From the NCBI GenBank assembly GCA_047622605.1, contig JBLHND010000086.1, positions 1 through 15,273 on the forward strand: 15,273 nucleotides of DNA, in the 5' to 3' direction. The stretch comes from Motiliproteus sp047622605. GTDB taxonomy: Bacteria > Pseudomonadota > Gammaproteobacteria > Pseudomonadales > Balneatricaceae. Each line of letters starts with the position of its first letter. Position 1 is the first letter of the stretch. This document shows positions 6,864 to 13,808 of the stretch, in pieces. Under the pieces are notes generated by a model. That model was not told the origin of the DNA, did no database searches, and was given only the letters and a program-made list of their open reading frames with translations. A program made the position numbers and the translations under genes.

Positions 6864-7655
6864 ATGTTTCAACTCACGCCCGTCTGCGCATTCCAGGATA
6901 ACTACATCTGGATGCTGCAACACCCCTCGCATCCAGGCCTTGCCGTCGCCGTCGATCCGGGACAGAGCGCACCGGTGATCGCCTGGTTAAAGCAACAGCA
7001 ACTCACACTGGCCGCGATCCTGGTGACCCATCATCACCCTGATCACACCGGGGGTATCAGCGAACTGAATACCGGCGACATTCCGGTCTATGGACCGCAG
7101 CACTCGCCCTTCAAGGGCATAACCCATACCGTAGTCGACGGGGATCAGCTGAAACTGCTGGGCCAGACACTCCATGTAAAGGCCATCCCTGCTCATACCC
7201 TCGATCACCTCGCCTATTACAGCTTGACGGCAGCACCTGACAGGCCCCAGCTGTTCTGTGGCGATACGCTGTTTCTCGCCGGTTGCGGACGTTTATTTGA
7301 AGGATCGGCCGTGCAACTGCTCCAGGCGATGGTCTTTTTTCGCAGCCTGGCGGATGAGACTCAGGTCTGCTGTGCCCACGAATACAGCCTAGCCAACCTC
7401 GCGTTTGCCGCTGCGGTCGAACCCCTGAACCCTGCTATCCAGGCCAGCCTGGCTCGCTGCCAGCAACTACGCGCCGAGGGACAGCCCACCCTGCCTGGCC
7501 GGATCGGCGACGAGAAACAGATCAACCCCTTTATGCGCTACGACCAGGCCGAGGTCATCTATGCAGCCGAGCGCCTGAACGGCCAGACTTTCAACAACCA
7601 CAACAACAACGCCCTGGTAATGGCCCAGATCCGCCAGTGGAAGGACCGTTTCTGA
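6864..7655 (+). CDS. gloB: Hydroxyacylglutathione hydrolase (glyoxalase II)
   Basis: Hydrolyses S-D-lactoylglutathione to D-lactate and glutathione, the second step of methylglyoxal detoxification in the cytoplasm. Its 263 residues match the family length. Metallo-beta-lactamase-fold metal ligands are visible: THHHPDH at 55-61 (H56, H58, D60, H61), H111 in AHTLDH, D134 in FCGDTLF and H172 in CCAHEYS; CGRLFEG follows D134. The C-terminus carries the glyoxalase II glutathione-binding type end (NPFMRYD ... WKDRF). Where many homologues read PGHTxGH, this one reads PAHTLDH, but both His residues are kept. A ribosome site AGAGGT (6854-6859) supports the start. mltD follows in the same direction after 130 bp, the arrangement known from E. 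coli and Pseudomonas. Confidence 0.96.
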   Translation: MFQLTPVCAFQDNYIWMLQHPSHPGLAVAVDPGQSAPVIAWLKQQQLTLAAILVTHHHPDHTGGISELNTGDIPVYGPQHSPFKGITHTVVDGDQLKLLGQTLHVKAIPAHTLDHLAYYSLTAAPDRPQLFCGDTLFLAGCGRLFEGSAVQLLQAMVFFRSLADETQVCCAHEYSLANLAFAAAVEPLNPAIQASLARCQQLRAEGQPTLPGRIGDEKQINPFMRYDQAEVIYAAERLNGQTFNNHNNNALVMAQIRQWKDRF

Positions 7656-7684
7656 CCCCTGATCAACCATTGAGGCGGTTCAAC

Positions 7685-7714
7685 TTGACCCCGACCCCTG
7701 CTACTCCATAAGAT
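7685..7714 (+). promoter_or_regulatory. Candidate sigma70 promoter for mltD
   Basis: TTGACC (7685-7690, 5 of 6) and TAAGAT (7709-7714, 4 of 6) are separated by 18 bp in the gloB-mltD gap. Transcription would begin near 7721, giving a leader of about 65 nt that contains a small stem-loop (CCAACA-GCC-TGTTGG, 7745-7759) just ahead of the ribosome site. It suggests mltD can be transcribed independently of gloB. Confidence 0.42.
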
Positions 7715-7773
7715 ACGCTACTTTAGGGTGTCGTCAGGCAGCCACCAACAGCCTGTTGGGATTGCTACTGCTT

Positions 7774-7788
7774 GCGAGGACGCCAGTG
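7774..7788 (+). promoter_or_regulatory. Ribosome binding site fixing the mltD start at GTG 7786
   Basis: GCGAGGA at 7774-7780 lies 5 nt before GTG 7786. An upstream in-frame TTG at 7756 lacks any such site and lies in the 3' arm of the 7745-7759 hairpin, so the GTG is preferred. Confidence 0.6.
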
Positions 7789-9552
7789 AAACACGTATTA
7801 ACAGACCCCGTCTCTATCTTCAGAAACCGCGTCTGCAAGGCGCTTCTTGGTGCGCTGACCAGCACCCTACTCGCCAGTTGTCAGCCGCTGACGCCGCTCC
7901 CTGATGCGCAGGCACTCGCCACATCCCGCAGCCAGAGCGCCCAGGATGCGACTCACGATCCGGCCTCAGCCCTCGGCATCCCGGTTATCAGCGCTTACGA
8001 GCAGTTCTCAGGTCCGCTGCCGAGCGCGACAGCACGGCAGGCGGCCGATCAAACGGGCCCGCAAACGGACCTAGTGGGGCTCTGGAACGCGGGTGCCGAC
8101 CCTCATGCCAAAAAACCGTCTGCACCCGATCTGTGGCAACTGACCCGCGACAACTTTGGACTCGATCACTCTGTCGATAATTCACGCATCCAGGCTCAGC
8201 TCAACTGGTACAGCAGGCATCCTAAATACCTGGATCGCATGGCTGACCGGGCCAGCCGTTATTACTACTATGTGCTGAATCAAACCATCGAGCGCGGCCT
8301 GCCTGCCGAGTTAGCGCTGCTGCCTATTGTCGAAAGCGCCTACGATCCTTTTGCCTACTCTCATGGTCGCGCCGCAGGTCCCTGGCAGTTTATTCCGATG
8401 ACAGCCGGTCGTTTCAACCTCAAGCACAGCTGGTGGTATGACGGCCGGCGGGATATACAGGCATCCACCAAGGCCGCACTGGATTATCTTGAAATCCTCA
8501 ACCGGCGTTTTGACGGTGACTGGCTGTTATCCCTAGCGGCTTACAACGCAGGCGGCGGCACTATCTCCAAAGCGGTACGTAAAAACCGTGAACGTAACCG
8601 GCCGATCGATTTCTGGTCACTCCAGCTGCCCAGAGAAACCGCTGCCTACGTTCCCAAGTTGATCGCACTGGCCAAGCTGTTCGACAAGCCCGAAGCCTAT
8701 GGCCTGAGCCTTAAATCCCTGGCCAACCAACCCTACTTCGCCGCGGTGGATACCGAATCACAGATCGATCTGGCCAAGGCGGCCGAATTGGCTCAGATCT
8801 CTATCGAAGAGCTGTATCTGCTCAATCCTGGTTTTAATCAATGGGCCACGGATCCCGACGGTCCCCATCAGTTACTGATCCCGGTGGCCAAAGCCGCCGC
8901 CTTCAAGAGCGCACTGCTAGCCTATCCTACCGACCAGAGGGTCAGCTGGGCCCGCTACAAGATCCAACCGGGCGACAACCTGGGCGGCATCGCTAAACGC
9001 AACAAGACCACAGTCGCGTCCCTGCGCAGCACCAACTCACTCAGCGGCAACCAGATTCGCGCCGGACAGATGCTGCTGATTCCTAAGGCCTCCCAACACG
9101 CCAAGAGCTACGTTTACAGCCGAGGCCAGCGCCAGGCCAAGAAAAACCAACGTGTCGCACTGCGCTCGGGCAAGGACAAGCTCAGTTACTCCGTCCGATC
9201 CGGAGACAGTTTCTGGAAGATCGCCCGCAAACACGCGGTAACGGTGCGCAAGCTGGCGGCCTGGAACCAGATGGCGCCCGGCGATCCGCTGAAGATCGGT
9301 AAGCGACTGGTGATCTGGCAGCCGGCAAACAGCGTAGCGAGCCAAACGCGCGCCGCCGGTAACAGCGACCGCCAGGTGGTCCGCAAGATTGGTTACCGAG
9401 TGCGGAACGGCGAGTCCTTTGCGCGCATCGCCAGCAAGTTCAACCTCAACCTCCAAGACATCAAACGCTGGAACAGCTCAGCCGCGCAGGCCAAATATCT
9501 GCAACCGGGGCAGCAGCTGACCCTGTACGTCGATGTCACCAGCTTACGCTAG
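7786..9552 (+). CDS. mltD: Membrane-bound lytic murein transglycosylase D with three LysM domains
   Basis: Cleaves the glycan strands of peptidoglycan, forming 1,6-anhydromuramic ends, anchored in the outer membrane as a lipoprotein. From the GTG start the product has 588 residues. A hydrophobic N-terminal stretch ends in the lipobox LASC, giving Cys32 as the lipidated residue. The SLT (goose-lysozyme-like) domain contains LLPIVESAYDP with catalytic E183, then AAGPWQFIPMTA and LSLAAYNAGGG. Three LysM peptidoglycan-binding repeats follow at about residues 391-434 (YKIQPGDN), 467-511 (YSVRSGDS) and 537-583 (YRVRNGES); E. coli MltD has two. The linkers between them are rich in Lys, Arg, Gln and Ser. 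Conserved adjacency to gloB supports the identity. No terminator was seen after its stop. Confidence 0.95.
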   Translation: MKHVLTDPVSIFRNRVCKALLGALTSTLLASCQPLTPLPDAQALATSRSQSAQDATHDPASALGIPVISAYEQFSGPLPSATARQAADQTGPQTDLVGLWNAGADPHAKKPSAPDLWQLTRDNFGLDHSVDNSRIQAQLNWYSRHPKYLDRMADRASRYYYYVLNQTIERGLPAELALLPIVESAYDPFAYSHGRAAGPWQFIPMTAGRFNLKHSWWYDGRRDIQASTKAALDYLEILNRRFDGDWLLSLAAYNAGGGTISKAVRKNRERNRPIDFWSLQLPRETAAYVPKLIALAKLFDKPEAYGLSLKSLANQPYFAAVDTESQIDLAKAAELAQISIEELYLLNPGFNQWATDPDGPHQLLIPVAKAAAFKSALLAYPTDQRVSWARYKIQPGDNLGGIAKRNKTTVASLRSTNSLSGNQIRAGQMLLIPKASQHAKSYVYSRGQRQAKKNQRVALRSGKDKLSYSVRSGDSFWKIARKHAVTVRKLAAWNQMAPGDPLKIGKRLVIWQPANSVASQTRAAGNSDRQVVRKIGYRVRNGESFARIASKFNLNLQDIKRWNSSAAQAKYLQPGQQLTLYVDVTSLR

Positions 9553-9666
9553 CATCGGCGCCTGAGGAACTCCGCGTGCGCATTCGAGTCATAGACTTGG
9601 GCGCGATACGCAGGAGGCCAAGCGTTCGCCGCAATCTCTGCTAAGCTCGCTTGATCAGACACCGGC

Positions 9667-9675
9667 TGGTATAAC
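9667..9675 (+). promoter_or_regulatory. Candidate extended -10 promoter for the yejABEF operon
   Basis: TGGTATAAC (TG at 9667-9668, TATAAC at 9670-9675) fits an extended -10 element (TGnTATAAT with one change). The -35 region is unremarkable, as is common for this class. Transcription would start near 9682, about 32 nt before the yejA ATG. The rest of the mltD-yejA gap (9553-9713) shows nothing else I can support. Confidence 0.4.
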
Positions 9676-9700
9676 AATCTCCGTCTCTATTCATCGTGTT

Positions 9701-9716
9701 AAGGATCTTCAGCATG
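9701..9716 (+). promoter_or_regulatory. Ribosome binding site fixing the yejA start at ATG 9714
   Basis: AAGGAT at 9701-9706 is well spaced before ATG 9714. An in-frame GTG at 9696 lies upstream of it and has no ribosome site of its own. Confidence 0.65.
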
Positions 9717-11549
9717 GTTGCCTGCACCCGCTCGTTATCGACTCTACTCGCGTTGCTAGTGGTCACCCTATCCGCCTCGCTGTTCGTAACAGACAGGGCC
9801 GTAGCGGACACCTTGCCACCGCAACATGCGATCGCGATGCACGGCACCCCGAAATACGGCGCCGACTTCAGTCATTTCGACTACACCAACCCCGATGCCC
9901 CCAAAGGCGGCAGTGTGCGCCTATGGGCCCTGGGCACCTTTGACAGTTTCAACCCGTTTATCATCAAGGGCACGGCGGCGGATGATATAGGGTTGCTTTA
10001 CGACAGCCTGATGACCCGGGCCGAGGACGAACCCTTTTCTCAATACGGCCTGCTGGCCGAGTCGGTCGAGCTGCCCCTGGATCGCAGCTGGATCCGCTTT
10101 CATATCCATCCCCAGGCCCGTTTCAGCGATGGCAGGCCGGTCACCAGCGCGGACGTAATCCATACCTTTAAACTGCTGCGCGAGCAGGGCAACCCCTTCT
10201 ATCGCGCCTATTACGCCGATATTCTCAGCATCGAGGCGGCCGATGAAAAAACCGTCACCTTCACCTTTAAACCGGGCGAAAATCGTGAACTACCGCTGAT
10301 CGTCGGCGAAGTGTCGATCCTGCCCCAGCACTATTGGCGCGCGTCTGACTTTGCCAAACCCGGACTCGATATTCCCGTAGGTTCGGGCCCCTACCGAATC
10401 AGCTCATTCGATGCCGGACGCTCCCTCAGCTATCAACTACGCGAGGATTACTGGGGCAAAGACCTGCCGGTCAACCGCGGCCGGCATAATTTTGCAGAGA
10501 TTCGTTACGACTACTACCGCGACAGCACCGTAGCGCTGGAAGCCTTCAAGGCCGGCGAATACGACTTCCGTCAGGAGACCTCATCGAAAAACTGGGCCAC
10601 CAGCTACCTGGGGCCCATGTTCGACAGCGGTGCTATCCTGCGTCAGGAGATTCGCCACGCTAACCCGACCGGGATGCAGGCATTTATTCTCAACTCTCGC
10701 CGCCCGCAGTTCAGCGACAGCCGGGTGCGTCAGGCGCTGGCCTACGCGTTTGATTTTGAGTGGACCAACAAGAACATCTTCTACGACGCCTACACCCGCA
10801 CCCACAGCTACTTTTCTAACTCAGAGATGGCTGCCGAGCAGCTGCCCGATGCCGCAGAACTCGCCATCCTCGAACCGCTTCGCGAGCAGCTGCCCGCCGA
10901 AGTCTTCACCCAGGTCTACCGCGCCCCTTCCGGCGATGGTTCAGGCAATAGTCGTCACCAGCTTCGCACCGCCATGCGGCTCCTCAAACAAGCGGGTTGG
11001 GAGGTCCAGAAGGGTAAGCTGGTTAACGCCAACGGCGAACCCTTCGTCTTTGAGCTGCTGCTGGTGCAAAAAGAGTTCGAACGGGTCGTGGCCCCCATGC
11101 TTAAAAATCTGCAGAGGCTGGGGATAGAAACTCAGATCCGTATCGTTGATGCCTCTCAGTACATCAACAGGATGCGCAGCTTTGACTTCGACATGCTGGT
11201 CTACAGCTACGGCCAGTCCAGTTCACCGGGTAACGAGCAGCGCGATTACTGGCACTCCTCGATGGCCGACGTCGAAGGCAGTCGCAACCTGATGGGGATT
11301 AAGAATCCCGCCATCGACAGCCTGATCGAGCTGGTGGTCACCGCTCCCGATCGCGAACAGCTGGTACTGCGCACTCGAGCACTGGATCGGGCGCTCCAGT
11401 GGAACCATTATCTGATTCCGCAGTTTCATATCAGCAGCTACAGGGTCGCTTATTGGGACAAGTTTGCCATGCCCGAGACGCGTCCAAAATACGCGCTGGG
11501 GTTTGATAGCTGGTGGCTTAAGGCCGCAGGCGAAGAGCTGACTCGCTAA
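9714..11549 (+). CDS. yejA: Periplasmic peptide-binding protein, YejA/NppA type
   Basis: Solute-binding protein that captures peptides or peptide-like compounds in the periplasm for the YejBEF transporter. It has 611 residues from ATG 9714. The N-terminal signal peptide (hydrophobic LLALLVVTLSASLFV) probably ends at AVA before Asp32. The mature start HGTPKYGADFSHFDY and NPDAPKGGSVRLWALGTFDS closely resemble E. coli YejA, and the length is near the 604 residues of that protein. The family-5 binding-protein fold is supported by motifs such as FSDGRPVTSADV and GSGPYRI. Known relatives import microcin C (YejABEF) and uridyl-peptide antibiotics (NppABCD), so a role with peptidyl natural products or cell-wall peptides is plausible; the ligand here is unknown. 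Its TAA overlaps an ATG (TAATG) opening the duplicated junction that precedes yejB. Confidence 0.93.
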   Translation: MVACTRSLSTLLALLVVTLSASLFVTDRAVADTLPPQHAIAMHGTPKYGADFSHFDYTNPDAPKGGSVRLWALGTFDSFNPFIIKGTAADDIGLLYDSLMTRAEDEPFSQYGLLAESVELPLDRSWIRFHIHPQARFSDGRPVTSADVIHTFKLLREQGNPFYRAYYADILSIEAADEKTVTFTFKPGENRELPLIVGEVSILPQHYWRASDFAKPGLDIPVGSGPYRISSFDAGRSLSYQLREDYWGKDLPVNRGRHNFAEIRYDYYRDSTVALEAFKAGEYDFRQETSSKNWATSYLGPMFDSGAILRQEIRHANPTGMQAFILNSRRPQFSDSRVRQALAYAFDFEWTNKNIFYDAYTRTHSYFSNSEMAAEQLPDAAELAILEPLREQLPAEVFTQVYRAPSGDGSGNSRHQLRTAMRLLKQAGWEVQKGKLVNANGEPFVFELLLVQKEFERVVAPMLKNLQRLGIETQIRIVDASQYINRMRSFDFDMLVYSYGQSSSPGNEQRDYWHSSMADVEGSRNLMGIKNPAIDSLIELVVTAPDREQLVLRTRALDRALQWNHYLIPQFHISSYRVAYWDKFAMPETRPKYALGFDSWWLKAAGEELTR

Positions 11550-11661
11550 TGGCCACTTACCGCTTCGGCATGCCCGAGACTCGCTGCCAATATTCTCCTG
11601 GCTTCGACAGCGGGTGGCTTAAGGCCGCAGGCGAAGAGCTGGCTCGCTGATGGCCGCTTAT
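11463..11661 (+). repeat. Diverged tandem duplication (101-bp period) of the yejA-end/yejB-start junction
   Basis: Bases 11463-11560 align without gaps to 11564-11661, an offset of 101. By my hand count 77 of 98 positions match, including an uninterrupted 29-base identity (11512-11540 with 11613-11641). The unit covers the last 28 codons of yejA, its stop, and the first four codons of yejB (ATGGCCACTTAC against ATGGCCGCTTAT). Because 101 is not a multiple of three, the second copy is read in a different frame from yejA. Confidence 0.9.
11549..11650 (+). pseudogene. 33-codon frame in the duplicated junction, possible remnant of a second solute-binding-protein gene
   Basis: ATG 11549 overlaps the yejA TAA (TAATG), and its TGA overlaps the yejB ATG (TGATG). 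The 33-residue product begins MATYRFGMPETR and ends GWLKAAGEELAR, matching the YejA C-terminus (FAMPETR ... WWLKAAGEELTR) apart from a few substitutions such as Trp to Gly. About 10 of the roughly 18 base differences within the codons are at third positions, which suggests the copy diverged while still coding. P. aeruginosa has two tandem binding-protein genes here (nppA1, nppA2), so an internal deletion of a second gene is a plausible origin; simple tandem duplication is the alternative. If translated, it would keep ribosomes moving from yejA into yejB. Confidence 0.55.
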
Positions 11662-12744
11662 ATCCTAAGGCGCCTGCTGCTGATCATCCCAACCCTGCTC
11701 GGCATCCTGACCATCAATTTTATTATTATCCAGGGCGCGCCTGGCGGTCCGGTCGAGCAGACGCTGGCACAGCTGCAGGGCCTCAATGTCGACGCCACCA
11801 GCCGCATCGGCAGCGCGCTGCAGACCGATATGGCGCAGGTGACCGCCAGCGGTGAGGGCAGTGGTTACCGGGGTGCTCAGGGACTCGACCCCCAGCTGGT
11901 CGCCGATATCCAGAAGCTCTACGGCTTCGATAAACCGGCTCACGAACGCTTCCTGCTGATGCTAAAAAACTACCTGCTGTTTGATTTCGGCAACAGTTTC
12001 TTCAGCGACCGGCCGGTACTGGATCTGATTATCGAAAAGCTGCCGGTCTCTATCTCTCTCGGCCTCTGGGCGACCCTGATCACCTATATGGTCTCTATAC
12101 CGCTGGGGATCAAGAAAGCGGTCCGCGACGGCACCCCCTTCGATGTCTGGAGCAGCAGTGCCATCATCGTCGGTTACGCGATCCCCAACTTTCTATTTGC
12201 CATTCTGCTGATCGTGCTCTTTGCCGGCGGCACCTACCTAGACTGGTTCCCATTGCGGGGACTGACCTCGCCTAACTTTGATGAGCTCAGTTTCTGGGGC
12301 AAGATCGGCGACTATGTCTGGCATATCACCCTGCCGGTGATCGCCTCGGTGATTTCCAGCTTTGCGACCCTGACCATGCTGACCAAGAACTCCTTCCTGG
12401 ATGAGATCAACAAACAGTATGTAGTCACCGCTCGCGCCAAGGGGCTGACCGAAAACCGGGTGCTCTACGGCCACGTGTTCCGCAACGCCATGCTACTGAT
12501 TATCGCCGGCATGCCCGCCGCACTGATCAGCATCTTCTTTACCGGTTCGATGCTGATCGAGGTGATCTTTTCCCTGGATGGCCTGGGTCTGCTGGGCTAC
12601 GAAGCCGTGATCAATCGCGATTATCCGGTGATCTTCGGTACGCTGTACATCTTTACGTTAATAGGCCTGTTACTAAAGTTGATCTCGGACATCACCTATG
12701 TGCTGGTCGATCCAAGAATCGACTTCGAAAGCAGGGAGAGCTGA
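11650..12744 (+). CDS. yejB: Peptide ABC transporter permease YejB
   Basis: Inner-membrane permease subunit of the YejABEF importer, 364 residues, same length as E. coli YejB and strikingly similar by eye. The N-terminus AAYILRRLLLIIPTLLGILT forms the first membrane helix of DppB/OppB-type permeases and is followed by IIQGAPGGPVEQ. Further conserved stretches are GLDPQLVADIQKLYGFDKP, LPVSISLGLWATLITYMVS and the cytoplasmic EAA-type loop VVTARAKGLTENRVLYGHVF, which contacts the ATPase. It ends with YVLVDPRIDFE. The start overlaps the stop of the short duplicated frame (TGATG), and no strong Shine-Dalgarno is visible, so translation probably depends on coupling. yejE follows after 2 bp. Confidence 0.95.
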   Translation: MAAYILRRLLLIIPTLLGILTINFIIIQGAPGGPVEQTLAQLQGLNVDATSRIGSALQTDMAQVTASGEGSGYRGAQGLDPQLVADIQKLYGFDKPAHERFLLMLKNYLLFDFGNSFFSDRPVLDLIIEKLPVSISLGLWATLITYMVSIPLGIKKAVRDGTPFDVWSSSAIIVGYAIPNFLFAILLIVLFAGGTYLDWFPLRGLTSPNFDELSFWGKIGDYVWHITLPVIASVISSFATLTMLTKNSFLDEINKQYVVTARAKGLTENRVLYGHVFRNAMLLIIAGMPAALISIFFTGSMLIEVIFSLDGLGLLGYEAVINRDYPVIFGTLYIFTLIGLLLKLISDITYVLVDPRIDFESRES

Positions 12745-12746
12745 GG

Positions 12747-13808
12747 ATGCCGGCTATCATTCCCAAGTTCATTTCCAGGCTGCTCCCCTCGTTCAGCCCC
12801 ATCAATAAACGTCGAATCGCGCGCTTCAAGAAGAACCGCCGCGGCTACTGGTCTCTCTGGCTGCTCAGCGGGCTGTTCGTGCTGTCCTTAGGTGCCGAGC
12901 TGATCGCCAACGAGCGGCCGCTGCTGGTCAGCCATCAGCAACAGCTCTACTGGACCCTGTGGAACGACTACTCCGAGGTCACCTTCGGCGGCGAGTTTAA
13001 GACCCTGGCCGACTTCAAAGACCCCTACGTGCAGGAGCTGATCGACGCCGAAGGCTGGATCCTCTGGCCGCCGATTCGCTACCGCTACGACAGCATCAAC
13101 TATGACCTATCCCGGCCCGCCCCCTCCCCGCCGACCCGCGAAAACTTACTGGGCACCGACGATCAGGGCCGCGATGTGCTGGCACGGGTGATCTACGGCT
13201 TTCGAATCTCGATGCTGTTCGCACTGATCCTGACCGCTGTCAGCTCGGTGATCGGAGTGATCGCCGGTGCCGTGCAGGGCTATTACGGTGGCAAGGTCGA
13301 TCTGTTGTTTCAGCGTTTTATAGAGATCTGGTCGGGCCTACCGGTGCTGTTCCTGCTAATTATCCTGGCCAGCATCGTCGAGCCAAGCTTCTGGTGGCTG
13401 CTGGGAATCATGCTGCTGTTCTCCTGGATGCAGCTGGTCGATGTGGTGCGGGCCGAGTTCCTGCGCGGTCGTAACCTGGAATATGTCCGCGCCGCGCGGG
13501 CGCTGGGGCTGAGCAACCGGCTGATCATGTTCCGGCATATTCTGCCCAACGCCATGGTTGCCACCCTGACCTTTATGCCCTTTATCTTTAACGGCGCGGT
13601 GGTCACCCTCACCGCGCTGGACTTTCTCGGCTTCGGCCTGCCACCCGGCTCCCCCTCACTGGGTGAACTGGTCGCCCAGGGCAAGAGTAACCTGCACGCG
13701 CCTTGGCTGGGGATCACCGCCTTTATGGTGCTCTCGACCATGCTCACCCTGCTGATTTTTACCGGTGAAGCGGTACGCGATGCCTTCGATCCGAGGAAGC
13801 AGCTATGA
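12747..13808 (+). CDS. yejE: Peptide ABC transporter permease YejE
   Basis: Second inner-membrane permease of the importer, OppC/DppC type, 353 residues (E. coli YejE 341). The N-terminal segment FKKNRRGYWSLWLLSGLFVL contains the first membrane helix, and a periplasmic region follows with SELIANERPLLV-like features (GAELIANERPLLV) and the typical PPTRENLLGTDDQGRDVLAR before the core permease domain. The EAA loop appears as YVRAARALGLSNRLIMFRHI followed by LPNAMVATLTFMPF; the end is GEAVRDAFDPRKQL. Compared with E. coli the N-terminus carries about ten extra residues. An AGGGAG (about 12733-12738) provides a ribosome site. It starts 2 bp after yejB and overlaps yejF by ATGA. Confidence 0.95.
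   Translation: MPAIIPKFISRLLPSFSPINKRRIARFKKNRRGYWSLWLLSGLFVLSLGAELIANERPLLVSHQQQLYWTLWNDYSEVTFGGEFKTLADFKDPYVQELIDAEGWILWPPIRYRYDSINYDLSRPAPSPPTRENLLGTDDQGRDVLARVIYGFRISMLFALILTAVSSVIGVIAGAVQGYYGGKVDLLFQRFIEIWSGLPVLFLLIILASIVEPSFWWLLGIMLLFSWMQLVDVVRAEFLRGRNLEYVRAARALGLSNRLIMFRHILPNAMVATLTFMPFIFNGAVVTLTALDFLGFGLPPGSPSLGELVAQGKSNLHAPWLGITAFMVLSTMLTLLIFTGEAVRDAFDPRKQL

Noticed and set aside
9612..9617. Perfect AGGAGG between mltD and yejA
   Set aside because: No ATG, GTG or TTG lies at a usable distance downstream, so it is not serving a gene.
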